Below are positions 54,984 to 63,423 of a stretch of 64,000 nt of DNA, piece by piece. The stretch spans positions 22,700 to 86,699 of the forward strand of contig JARKPK010000057.1 in the NCBI GenBank assembly GCA_029975295.1, written 5' to 3'. The position numbers and the translations under genes were made by a program. Within the stretch, counting starts at the first letter, position 1, and every line of letters starts with the position of its first letter. The DNA is from Thermoguttaceae bacterium (lineage in GTDB: Bacteria > Planctomycetota > Planctomycetia > Pirellulales > Thermoguttaceae). A model generated the notes under the pieces. The model was given only the letters and a program-made list of their open reading frames with translations. It made no database searches and had not been told where the DNA came from.

Positions 54984-56804
54984 TCAACGCGATTTCGATT
55001 CCGCGGTTCGCCGCAAGGTGGGGGCGATCCAAACGCCCCAATCGCTGGCATTGCCGTCGCCGGCATTTTCGACCACGAGTTCCAACTCTTGAACACCCGC
55101 AATCTTCATCTCGGCAGTTCGCACCTGGTGATCGACGACCTTTGCCGAACGAAACAGTTCGTTTCCATCGCCCTTGACGACGAACACTACCGAGCCGTTC
55201 TTGCCGTCTTGCAGGCCGAACCTGGTCCGGAAAACGGCCCATTGGCCGTCCAATCGAAATCGATGACTGGCAGGAGCGTGGGCGTAGAGCCCCGATTCGA
55301 AGAATTCGCCGCCCACGTGGATCAAACACGGCAGGCCCGACTCGGGCAGCACATGGTTTCTCAATGGCGATCCCCAGCCAACGGTTGCCGAGGCGAACTC
55401 CGCTTCGGCCAAGTTCGCTTCTGCCGCCGTGGGAGCGATGGCACTGAGCAATTTCGGCCGCAATGGCGAAAAGAGCGACCGAACGTGCTCGACTTTGCGA
55501 TGCAATGACGTGTCGTCCGGAAACCGTCTTCTAAGCTCGGCGGCCATCCGTTCGAGCCCGTTCTTATCGCGGTTGCGAAAAGCGTCACTGGCTTTTGCAA
55601 GCCACACAGCTTCACGAAGCGGCCGCACGTCGGGGCGGCCTGAGGCATCGACGCGATACGTTGTCGTGAAGAACGCAGATGAATCACCGCTGGCGACATA
55701 AGCTTTCAAACGCAATCGATACTCATCCGGTTTCAATTCGGAAATCGCAAGTTCGAAGCTGCCATCGTTTCGCGGGGCCGCGGTCCACCCCACGGCATCG
55801 TAGTCGCCCGTCTTCGATTGCGGATCGTTGTGCGCCACGATGCCTACCGCGGCCGACGCCCCCTCCAATCGCCCCTTGACGGTCAGCGAACCGATCGCCT
55901 CAGAAACCTCGAAGTCGGCCATCGTGAACTTGGCCGGCAACGCCGCAACTCGCTTCCCCGTCAGTAGCGGATGGACCGACAGCGGCAGGGCCGACGCCGC
56001 CGAAAGAAATGTTCCTTTGCCTTCGCCCCGTCGCTCTTGACCGTAGGTGTGGTTGCCGCTGCCCATCAGCGATCGCCCTCGGCCGTCGCGTTCCGACGAG
56101 CGTTCGCAATCATGAGGCAGCCCAAACGCATGCCCCAACTCGTGGGCCACTCCGCCGATGTAATGCGTATTGAACCTGCCCAGCGAACATGGGCCGTTGT
56201 AAAAGCCTCCCGGTTCGCGCGAGCCGAGAAGGCGGGCATCGATCCGGCGGTCGTCGTAAACCCATGCCGTGCCGCTTCGCGGCCCACCGCCGCCGACGTA
56301 CGGTCCCATCTCGATCGCTTTGTCTCCCTCCCACTTCAGAAGCAATTGAAAGATCACGATCGTCTCGCGGTCGACGTCGATCCCCTGCCTCGCCAGCGAA
56401 TCCTTGACTTCGCGTCGGACTTTGCCGGCGTCGTCGCGGCCGTACTCGGCCATTGGGCCCTTGGCCTGCACGTGATAGATGTTCAACCGACCTTCGGCGT
56501 CGCGATCCAGTTCGAAGGTCATCGGACCGTAGCCGTTCTCCTTCATCCCCTGGCGATAGAACGTCTGAACCTCGGTCATCACGCGATCGAGCCGTTCGCG
56601 ATAATCAGGCTCGGGTTCGCGATCAGTCGGAACGAAATAGACCACGCGAAGCAGCGGTCGGTCGTTCTCTCCGGCGAAAGCGCGTTCGCCGAGCGCCAAT
56701 GCCGTCCAAACAGCTCCGCTTGACGCAAAGAGCAATACAATGAGACCTGCGGTGCTCTTCAACAGATTGTACTCGCGGTGAGCGCATTGGCTGGCGTTCG
56801 CCAT
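54984..56804 (-). CDS. metzincin-type zinc metalloprotease with C-terminal NPCBM domain
   Basis: A 606-residue exported protein. A hydrophobic signal or anchor (LLKSTAGLIVLLFASSGAVWTA) is near the N-terminus. The zinc motif is AHELGHAFGLPHD (residues 220-232) with the Met-turn candidate LMGSGN near residue 246. Middle residues 280-400 hold a beta-rich accessory region (GYDAVGWTAAPRNDGS-like). The C-terminal part (about 465-606) is NPCBM-like (GLYAHAPASHRFRLDG), a carbohydrate-binding module. It probably acts on glycoprotein or peptide substrates in the periplasm or outside. ATG at 56804 has GGAG 8 nt upstream; the frame upstream is not conserved-looking. Confidence 0.85.
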   Translation of the reverse strand: MANASQCAHREYNLLKSTAGLIVLLFASSGAVWTALALGERAFAGENDRPLLRVVYFVPTDREPEPDYRERLDRVMTEVQTFYRQGMKENGYGPMTFELDRDAEGRLNIYHVQAKGPMAEYGRDDAGKVRREVKDSLARQGIDVDRETIVIFQLLLKWEGDKAIEMGPYVGGGGPRSGTAWVYDDRRIDARLLGSREPGGFYNGPCSLGRFNTHYIGGVAHELGHAFGLPHDCERSSERDGRGRSLMGSGNHTYGQERRGEGKGTFLSAASALPLSVHPLLTGKRVAALPAKFTMADFEVSEAIGSLTVKGRLEGASAAVGIVAHNDPQSKTGDYDAVGWTAAPRNDGSFELAISELKPDEYRLRLKAYVASGDSSAFFTTTYRVDASGRPDVRPLREAVWLAKASDAFRNRDKNGLERMAAELRRRFPDDTSLHRKVEHVRSLFSPLRPKLLSAIAPTAAEANLAEAEFASATVGWGSPLRNHVLPESGLPCLIHVGGEFFESGLYAHAPASHRFRLDGQWAVFRTRFGLQDGKNGSVVFVVKGDGNELFRSAKVVDHQVRTAEMKIAGVQELELVVENAGDGNASDWGVWIAPTLRRTAESKSR

Positions 56805-57570
56805 CAGTTTTGCTCCAAAAAATCGAAGGTTGCGGGCAGTCGCACAGTCTCCGCCAGCTCGATACAGTCTATTCTGCGGCTGCTCGAATGAGAAGCTGCA
56901 GTGACTGCCGCCGCCGACCTTCGTGCGGCGCGATCGTATGCCAGAGCGACGCGTTGAGATGCGGCATCGACGAGCAAGTCGCGGCAATGGCGGAGGGTGA
57001 TTTTGCCCCACTCGAACGAAAACCGCTTGTCCAATGACTCCACCGCCTGCGCCGCTATTTCAATTGAAGGGGGCACAACTTCCCCGGCGTATGGCTGATC
57101 TCCAAGCGTCCGCCTACGTCGTCCTTGAACCGTGCGTTCCGGTGCGCCGGCGATGCGATTATTCGGACGGAAAACCGTCGTGCCATTGCTGCGATCGAAA
57201 GAAAGGCCGGCGTAGTAATCCGCTGAATGTGGCCAATGGGCAGTGCAGACGTCGACGACGAGCCGGGAGGTGAGGTCAAAACGGCGGTGGTAAAGTCCGC
57301 CTCGGCCCATGATCTGCGGCGATCGTTCGCAACACGACGCGACAGCAGGATCATGCCCGCCACGTTACGATGCCGATTGAGGCGCCCAATCATCGCAAGC
57401 ACGATGCACCGCCCGGTCGGCATAAGGGCGAACGACATTACCGCGAGCCGCGGCCGGCCCGCGAGAGACAGAAGAGAGACATAGGAGGAGGAGCACTACA
57501 GTAGCGAACACTCGCTCGAATCAGCCGCTGGGGCACTACAGACGATGTCCGCAACTCGTTGAGCGACAAC
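56805..57570 (-). other. 766-nt intergenic region
   Basis: Between the metalloprotease gene and tRNA-Leu. Several open frames exist on both strands, but none shows a start site, a domain or a protein-like composition. Nothing else supported. Confidence 0.35.
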
Positions 57571-57655
57571 TGGCCGAGGCGGGATTCGAACCCGCACGGG
57601 CCTAACGGCCCACAGGATTTTAAGTCCCGTGCGTCTGCCATTTCGCCACTCGGCC
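57571..57655 (-). tRNA. tRNA-Leu (anticodon TAA)
   Basis: An 85-nt class II tRNA on the minus strand. Acceptor GGCCGAG pairs with CTCGGCC; the anticodon loop is CTTAAAA with anticodon TAA; a long variable arm (GTGGGCCGTTAGGCCCGT) precedes the T arm GGTTCGAATCC. It lies about 220 nt downstream of the leuA stop codon on the same strand. TTA, the codon it reads, occurs once in the leuA leader peptide (codon 13). Confidence 0.95.
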
Positions 57656-57873
57656 AAGAGCTTACCGATTCTCAGAGCAGTTCTCCGATCCGCCGCATAC
57701 TTACCGAAGCAGAAACCGTTCCACCGTTCAGATTAGCTGCGCAACTGCACAACCGCCTTGCGCCCGCACAATCGATTGGCCGGAGTGTCGACCGCGTTTT
57801 GCATTGATGAATTGAACATCGCTCGGCCGTGCGGCCTCACCGGGCGGAAGCCGCAAGAATCGGCCGACGGCAA

Positions 57874-59442
57874 CTACTTGCCCGCGCTATTCTGCCGGTC
57901 TCGATGGAACAGGGTGGCAATTCGGTTGATCGCAGTAAGAAACGCCCTTGCGCTTGCCTCGACACTGTCGGTCGAAACACCGCGACCACGGTAGAGCCGC
58001 CCATCGTACTCCAATTGCACGGTCACTTCGCCCTGTGCGTCTTCCCCAACGGTGACGCTATGGACGTTGAAATCTTTGCACACGGTGCGGATGCCCGTCA
58101 ACTTCTGCATTGCCAAAAAGAGCGCATCGATCGGACCATCACCGGCCGACAAAGTTGTTGTCAGCGGTTGATCGCCTTTGCGGAGTGCGAGCGTAACCTG
58201 GGGCGTCTGGCCCGTTCCGCAAGAGATTCCGTAACTTTCGAACCGCCAAGTCTCCGACACTACCGGGCTTTGCTGTTCGATCAGCACCTGGATATCGCCG
58301 TCGTAGATTTCCTTCTTCTTATCGGCCAGCACCTTGAATCGCTCGAAAACGGCGTCGAGTTGCTCGCCGGAAAGCTCGTAACCCAAGGCCTTTGCCCGAT
58401 CGGCCAGGGCCGCGCGGCCACTGTGTTTTCCGAGCACCAAATCGGTCATTGCCAGCCCAACATCCTCGGGCCGCATGATTTCGTAGGTTGTCGGCTCTTT
58501 GAGCATGCCGTCTTGATGAATGCCTGACTCGTGCGCAAAGGCGTTTTGCCCAACAATGGCCTTGTTCCGCTGAACATGCAGTCCGGTGATGCTGGACACC
58601 AAGCGGCTGGTCGGCACCAGACGTTTACTGTTAATGTTCGTGTCGGCCCGGAACACGTCGTGACGAACGCGCAACGCCATCACAACTTCTTCCAGCGCGC
58701 AGTTGCCTGCCCGTTCGCCGATGCCGTTGATGGTGCATTCCACCTGCCCGGCGCCGCTCTCGACGGCGGCCAAGCTGTTGGCCACGGCCATTCCCAGATC
58801 GTTGTGACAGTGAACACTGATCACCGCCTTGTCGATGTTGGGAACGCGCTGGCGAAGCGTGGCGATCACTCGTCCGAAATGCGCGGGTGTGGCGTAGCCG
58901 ACCGTATCGGGGATGTTGACCGTGGTGGCGCCGGCGTCAATCGCGGCTTCGACCACTTGGCACAGGAAGTCGATTTCGGTGCGTGCGGCGTCTTCGGGCG
59001 AAAATTCGATGTCGGGGCAGTAGCCGGCGGCGCGGCGAACGCCCTCGACGGCCCGGCGGATGATGTCGTCTTTGCTCATCCGCAGCTTGTGTTCCCGATG
59101 GATGGCGCTGGTGGCGAGGAAAACGTGGATTCGCGGCCGCTCGGCGTCTTTGAGGGCCTCCCACGCCCGGTCAATGTCGGCGTCGCGGCATCGAGCCAGG
59201 CCGCAGATGATCGGCCCGCGAATCGACTGGGCCACTTTCTGAACCGCCAGAAAGTCGCCTGGCGACGCAATTGGAAATCCAGCCTCGATGACATCGACGC
59301 CCAAATCGGCCAATGCCTGGGCCACCTCCATCTTCTCGGCCAAGTTCATGCTGGCGCCCGGCGATTGCTCACCGTCGCGCAGCGTCGTATCGAAAATGAT
59401 GATTCGGCGACTATCCGGATGAATCATGGCTTCAGTTCCCAT
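57874..59442 (-). CDS. leuA: 2-isopropylmalate synthase
   Basis: The first committed enzyme of leucine synthesis, joining acetyl-CoA and 2-oxoisovalerate; 522 residues. The catalytic core begins [16 protein letters not shown], with the metal-binding [13 protein letters not shown] and GIGERAGN motifs, and the C-terminal leucine-sensing regulatory domain is present ([23 protein letters not shown]). An in-frame TTG at 59445 with GAGGA about 10 nt upstream, or an ATG at 59427, are alternative starts. Regulation is visible upstream: promoter, Leu-rich leader peptide, terminator and antiterminator. Confidence 0.96.
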   Translation of the reverse strand: MGTEAMIHPDSRRIIIFDTTLRDGEQSPGASMNLAEKMEVAQALADLGVDVIEAGFPIASPGDFLAVQKVAQSIRGPIICGLARCRDADIDRAWEALKDAERPRIHVFLATSAIHREHKLRMSKDDIIRRAVEGVRRAAGYCPDIEFSPEDAARTEIDFLCQVVEAAIDAGATTVNIPDTVGYATPAHFGRVIATLRQRVPNIDKAVISVHCHNDLGMAVANSLAAVESGAGQVECTINGIGERAGNCALEEVVMALRVRHDVFRADTNINSKRLVPTSRLVSSITGLHVQRNKAIVGQNAFAHESGIHQDGMLKEPTTYEIMRPEDVGLAMTDLVLGKHSGRAALADRAKALGYELSGEQLDAVFERFKVLADKKKEIYDGDIQVLIEQQSPVVSETWRFESYGISCGTGQTPQVTLALRKGDQPLTTTLSAGDGPIDALFLAMQKLTGIRTVCKDFNVHSVTVGEDAQGEVTVQLEYDGRLYRGRGVSTDSVEASARAFLTAINRIATLFHRDRQNSAGK

Positions 59443-59636
59443 CAAACGGTTTCAATCCTCAGAACAGCAGTGCGGCCGGGCCAGCCAACAGACGTTTTCC
59501 GAGGCGAGAAGACCTCACTGCCGACCGTAGCATCACTCGCCTCTGAGAGCCAAAGAATGAATAAGGATTCGTATTCCGCGCTGTGCAGTGCGATGAAGCT
59601 GATCATCAGCTCTATATTCCCGTGCAGCCGACCAAT

Positions 59637-59671
59637 AAAAAAACCCCACGACCGACCTCGGTCTTGGGGTT
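59637..59671 (-). terminator. leuA attenuator terminator
   Basis: On the minus strand AACCCCA and GACCGA arms pair with TCGGTC and TGGGGTT, a 13-bp stem with one C/T mismatch and a tiny CC-centred loop, followed at once by seven T's. It lies about 195 nt before leuA and 47 nt after the leader peptide stop, so it acts inside the leader and not at an operon end. Confidence 0.8.
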
Positions 59672-59726
59672 CTGCATCGGTGATCAAACGTTACGTTCCG
59701 ACTCGTTCGCTGCGAACCCTAAGCCC
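59660..59726 (-). promoter_or_regulatory. leuA antiterminator pairing
   Basis: The 13-nt segment at 59726-59714 (GGGCTTAGGGTTC on the minus strand, containing the leader stop TAG) can pair with 59672-59660 (GAACCCCAAGACC), the first arm of the terminator, with 11 of 13 bases matched. The two structures exclude each other. A ribosome that reaches the stop codon would cover the first segment and let the terminator form; one stalled at the Leu run (about 17 nt earlier) would leave it free. Confidence 0.65.
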
Positions 59727-59784
59727 GGGCTTGGCCGAGCCCCAGTAACAACAACGACAAACAATTCGGCAGCGAACGGATCAT
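59719..59784 (-). CDS. leu leader peptide (attenuation)
   Basis: A 21-residue open frame with ATG start, reading MIRSLPNC then LSLLLLGLG and ending QARA. Seven residues are Leu (one third), four of them consecutive with codons TTG, TTG, TTA, CTG. The length, Leu run and position before a terminator are those of leader peptides that sense charged tRNA-Leu. The ribosome-binding site is weak (GCGAAAG about five nt upstream), which is the main doubt. Too short to be a conventional protein. Confidence 0.7.
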   Translation of the reverse strand: MIRSLPNCLSLLLLGLGQARA

Positions 59785-59974
59785 CAGGCTTTCGCAATCA
59801 AAAACAATAGAACCGCCACAAATTCTTGCAGACCACCCGCCACGGTGGCCGCACGGCCAACACCCACAAAAAGGCTTTGCTCTCGGCAGGCGGATAATCG
59901 CTCTCTCACAGGGCAAGCCGCTGACTCGCGGCAACACAACCCTTTAGCAGGCGTTCTCCAACTTAGCTTCAATT

Positions 59975-60003
59975 AGTTTACCGACCGCGCGCTGCATGGT
60001 CAA
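59975..60003 (-). promoter_or_regulatory. leuA promoter
   Basis: On the minus strand TTGACC (5 of 6), a spacer of exactly 17 nt, then TAAACT (4 of 6). Transcription would start near 59968, about 185 nt before the leader peptide and about 525 nt before leuA. Confidence 0.6.
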
Positions 60004-60216
60004 GGCGATTGCGGACTCCAAAACGCTCAGGTACGATTAGCGGTTTGGCGCAAGCGCACCGCGATTGGCCGACTCGTCTCCAGTCGCTTCTGCCGCCTCA
60101 ATTGTTCCGCGCCGCTGCATATTGGTGACTTGCATACGGTTGCAGGCAGTAGCTATCCCTCCGGAAGCACTGCCGCACCGGCTAGTTTGTGGTTACAAAG
60201 GGCATTCGAAACACCC

Positions 60217-62553
60217 ATGGACCACCGATTCCTCCGGTTCCTGGTTCTTGCCGTGCTGATTATTATCGGCGGCAATTTGATCAACTCTTGGCTCTTCCCG
60301 CGTCGTCCACCGCAGGCTCGGGCGCCCAAGGCCGACAAACCCGCTGCGCCGGCCGAAAAGGGCGCCGCGCTCGACAAGCCGGCGCAGCCTCAGGCCGGCC
60401 CCGAAAAGCCCGGCACCTCGCCCAAGCCCGAAGATCCCGCCAAACCGGCCGTGCCCAGCGAACAGCCGGACCTGCCGCCCGAGCCTCCCCAGCCCGACCG
60501 ATTGCTGATGCTCGGCTCGCTGGACCCATCATCGCCCTACCGGATGCTCGTCACTCTGACAAGTCGCGGCGCCGCACTGGCCCGCATTGAACTGAACGGC
60601 CGACAGTACGTCGAACAGGAAAACCGCGCAGGTTATTTGGGACACGTTGCCGATGCTCGCACGCGCGGCGAGGGATGCCGCATACGCATGGTGGGGCCGG
60701 GCTCGCCCGCCGCGGCCGCCGGATTGCTCGGCGAACGATGGACGAAGCAAGGCGACCAATGGAAACACGAGCCCGGCGATCTGATCGTTGCCGTCGATGG
60801 CGAACGCATTCTTGGCCCCGAAACCCTCGATGAGGCCCTCCGCGTCAGGCCGCCCGGCAGGCAGACGACACTTACGATCCGTCGCGGCGACGAGGAGTTG
60901 ACGATTCCCGTCGTTCTTTCGAGACATCCGTTGCAAATGGTTCAGCCCGAGGGCAACGATCCGCTCTCGTTGCTGCTCACTCTACGCCGCGTTGGCGACC
61001 GGCAACTGAAGACGGCGGCCGACAAGTCGTTGCTCGTGGGCGAAGAGCTCGAAGGCATCGATCTCTGGTCGTCATTCTGGGAAGTGGAAAAGGCCGAGCC
61101 GCACGAAGTCGTCTTCCGGCGTTTGCTGCGAGCCGAGCAAATTGAGGTTCGCAAGGCCTATCGTTTGTCGCCTCTTCCCGAGGAGAAGATCAAAGATCCG
61201 TTTGCGCCCGCGTTCCACCTTACGATGAGCGTCGAAATCCGCAACGCCGGCTCATCGGGACGCGAGCTGGCCTACCAGCTCGATGGGCCCACCGGGCTGC
61301 CGCACGAAGGAGCTTGGTACGCCAGCAAGGTGAGCCCCGCCAGCGGTTTGGCCGGATTGCGCGATGTGTTGATCAGCCTGGGCGGGCACAACGAGATGAT
61401 TCATGCTTCGGTCATTGCGTCGGGCAAAACGCCCGCCCCCTTTCAGGATTTTGGCGCACAGCCGGTGGTCTTTGCCGGGGTCGACACCCAGTATTTCGCA
61501 GCGATGTTGATCCCGCGAGTTAAGGAACCCGGCGAGAATTGGTTCGAGTTGGCCCATGCGCTCCGAGTCGGCCCGGTGCCGTCTGACGACCCGCGATTGA
61601 CCAATGTCTCGTGCCGTCTGGTGTCGCTGCCGCAAAAGATCGAGCCGGGGCAATCGCTCCGCCACGAATACGACCTGTTTGTCGGCCCGAAACGGCCCGA
61701 GCTTCTGGCCCAATATGGCCTGAGCAGTGTGGTTTACTATGGTTGGCCGATCTTTGCCTTCTTTGCCGTGCCCTTGGTTAAAGTTCTGCACGCGCTGTAT
61801 TGGCTCGTTCCGAATTATGGGCTGGCGATTATTCTCCTGACCGTGCTTGTCCGCCTGTGCATGTTTCCGATCAGCCATAAGCAGGCCGTCAACGCTCAGA
61901 AAATGCAGATGCTGGCCCCCGAAATCAAGAAGATCGCCGAAAAACATAAGAAAGATCTTGAGGCCCGCACGCGGGCCCAACGCGAGCTTTTTCAGAAGCA
62001 CAACTACAACCCCTGGGGCGGCTGCCTGCTGTTGTTCATCCAATTGCCGATTTTTATCGGCCTTTATCGCGCGCTGATGATCGACGTCGATTTACGGGGA
62101 GCCGCCCTGTTCGGAGATCAGATCCGATGGTGTTCCAATCTGGCCGCCCCCGACATGTTCTTCAATTGGAGCGGCTTCATGCCCGATTGGGTGAACAAAG
62201 GCCAAGGGATCTTCGGACTGGGTCCTTATCTGAATTTGCTGCCGATCGCAACAGTTGCCATTTTCAATTGGCAGCAGAAGAAGCTCATGCCCCCGCCCAC
62301 CGATGAACAGCAGGCCATGCAACAGAAGGTCATGCAATGGATGATGATCTTTATGGGCATTCTCTTTTACAAGGTGGCCAGCGGTTTGTGTATCTATTTC
62401 ATGGCTTCGAGTTTGTGGAGCATCGCGGAAAGACAGTTCCTACCGAAGCCGGCCCAACCGGTTGGGCCGCAAACGCGAGCCGACGCCAAGGCGCAGGCCA
62501 GGTCGGACGGCGACCGAAACGGCAACGCGCGCAAAGGCCGCGATGCCCGCTGA
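60217..62553 (+). CDS. yidC: membrane protein insertase YidC with PDZ-like insertion
   Basis: A 778-residue YidC (Oxa1 family) that inserts proteins into the inner membrane. Helix 1 is LRFLVLAVLIIIGGNLINSW, followed by a Pro/Lys-rich linker (30-95). Periplasmic residues 150-235 form a PDZ-like domain (GPGSPAAAAGLLGE, GDLIVAVDGERI, TLTIRRGDEELT) that ordinary YidC lacks. The core helices begin VVYYGWPIFAFFAVPLVKVL; the groove Arg is in LTVLVRLCMFPISHKQA, and the coiled cytoplasmic loop and QLPIFIGLYRALM follow. The ATG at 60217 is the start, as upstream in-frame sequence is not conserved-looking. It is transcribed away from leuA. Confidence 0.95.
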   Translation: MDHRFLRFLVLAVLIIIGGNLINSWLFPRRPPQARAPKADKPAAPAEKGAALDKPAQPQAGPEKPGTSPKPEDPAKPAVPSEQPDLPPEPPQPDRLLMLGSLDPSSPYRMLVTLTSRGAALARIELNGRQYVEQENRAGYLGHVADARTRGEGCRIRMVGPGSPAAAAGLLGERWTKQGDQWKHEPGDLIVAVDGERILGPETLDEALRVRPPGRQTTLTIRRGDEELTIPVVLSRHPLQMVQPEGNDPLSLLLTLRRVGDRQLKTAADKSLLVGEELEGIDLWSSFWEVEKAEPHEVVFRRLLRAEQIEVRKAYRLSPLPEEKIKDPFAPAFHLTMSVEIRNAGSSGRELAYQLDGPTGLPHEGAWYASKVSPASGLAGLRDVLISLGGHNEMIHASVIASGKTPAPFQDFGAQPVVFAGVDTQYFAAMLIPRVKEPGENWFELAHALRVGPVPSDDPRLTNVSCRLVSLPQKIEPGQSLRHEYDLFVGPKRPELLAQYGLSSVVYYGWPIFAFFAVPLVKVLHALYWLVPNYGLAIILLTVLVRLCMFPISHKQAVNAQKMQMLAPEIKKIAEKHKKDLEARTRAQRELFQKHNYNPWGGCLLLFIQLPIFIGLYRALMIDVDLRGAALFGDQIRWCSNLAAPDMFFNWSGFMPDWVNKGQGIFGLGPYLNLLPIATVAIFNWQQKKLMPPPTDEQQAMQQKVMQWMMIFMGILFYKVASGLCIYFMASSLWSIAERQFLPKPAQPVGPQTRADAKAQARSDGDRNGNARKGRDAR

Positions 62554-63350
62554 AGCCAAATCGCTTCAACAAAGAACGATGCTGTGGCCAGGCCGAGCCG
62601 GCCAAACGCCGCTCCTCCCGCAGAAGCACGGCCTGTTGTTCATCGGCATTTCGTGCCGACCCATCGAACGCGAGCCGACCACGCGACGGTGTGCTCGTTC
62701 TTGCGGACCGAGAACGTCCGATTATGGGGTGCGTTTCTCGCACAAAAAACGGAATCCGAAGTCGGCAGAGTTTCTTCGGAAAAACCCTCCTTCCCGTGTT
62801 TGCAGGTGTAATGAGCCCTGAGCAAGGCCACCTGCGCCGATGGCTTGCCACCGCTTGCAGGGGCACGCCCTGTTCGGCCGATGCGGCCCCGTGTTTGCAC
62901 TGCCTGTGCCCATCGCGAGGCGCCTTTTGTGTAGGCACATCGCGCCCCCGGTGGCGATGCAATCCCGCATTTGCAGGCTCAAGGAGCCTTGAAGTGGGCG
63001 CCCCTGCCAACCGATCCCTTGCTTTCGGCCGCTTTCCCACGCCCCGAACCCGCGGAGCTCTTAACTGAACCCAGCGCTACCATCTTCGGCCGTCCGCCAC
63101 CACCATTTTCAACCGCCCCGAACAGCGAAGCACTGCTTGCCGTCGTCGCGTCGCGACGAACTCCGGGCCATTCCCGTGCTTGCTGGCCCGATGCGTCCTG
63201 AGGAAGGCGTATCCCTTGCCAGCCAACGGACCGAACCGATAGAATACACGAATACTATTTAGTCGTTCCCCGAATGTATTGCTCCTGCCGCAGCACCGCG
63301 AGCGAGCACGGCTTCCGTGTGACTTCGTGGGGCGAAATGGCCTTGAGTGT
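62554..63350 (+). other. intergenic region with degenerate repeats
   Basis: 797 nt between yidC and tRNA-Arg. No gene is supported. The repeats at 62793-63209 are its only structure, listed separately. Confidence 0.5.
62793..63209 (+). repeat. five degenerate 36-nt repeats
   Basis: Copies of exactly 36 nt start at 62793, 62964 and 63174; the pattern is CCCGTG/CA-TTTGCAGG, eight or so variable bases, then CCTGAG-AAGGC. Copies 1 and 2 agree at 25 of 36 positions and copies 1 and 3 at 27 of 36. Two weaker copies start at 62850 and 62888; the last shares its first 12 nt with copy 1. Spacing is irregular (57, 38, 76 and 210 nt between starts), so they are not a CRISPR array. They look like a dispersed intergenic repeat family. 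Confidence 0.5.
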
Positions 63351-63423
63351 GCGCCCGTAGCTCAACGGATAGAGCATCGGTCTTCGGAACCGAGGGTTGG
63401 GGGTTCGAATCCCTCCGGGCGTG
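63351..63423 (+). tRNA. tRNA-Arg (anticodon TCG)
   Basis: A complete 73-nt tRNA. Acceptor GCGCCCG pairs with CGGGCGT (one G-T wobble), the D arm is GCTCAACGGATAGAGC, the anticodon loop is CTTCGGA with anticodon TCG and the T arm is GGTTCGAATCC. Its 3' part overlaps the end of the recombinase gene on the other strand, so this is the attachment site of an integrated element. Confidence 0.96.

Noticed and set aside
59637..59968. A T-box riboswitch upstream of leuA
   Set aside because: I see no T-box sequence (AGGGUGG-type) before the terminator; the Leu-rich ORF and the stop-codon pairing explain the leader better.
59940..59996. A 17-codon ORF starting at the leuA promoter
   Set aside because: It overlaps the -10 box and spacer of the promoter, so it would not be fully transcribed.
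62793..63209. CRISPR array
   Set aside because: Repeats match only 70-75 percent and spacers vary from 2 to 174 nt; no cas genes.
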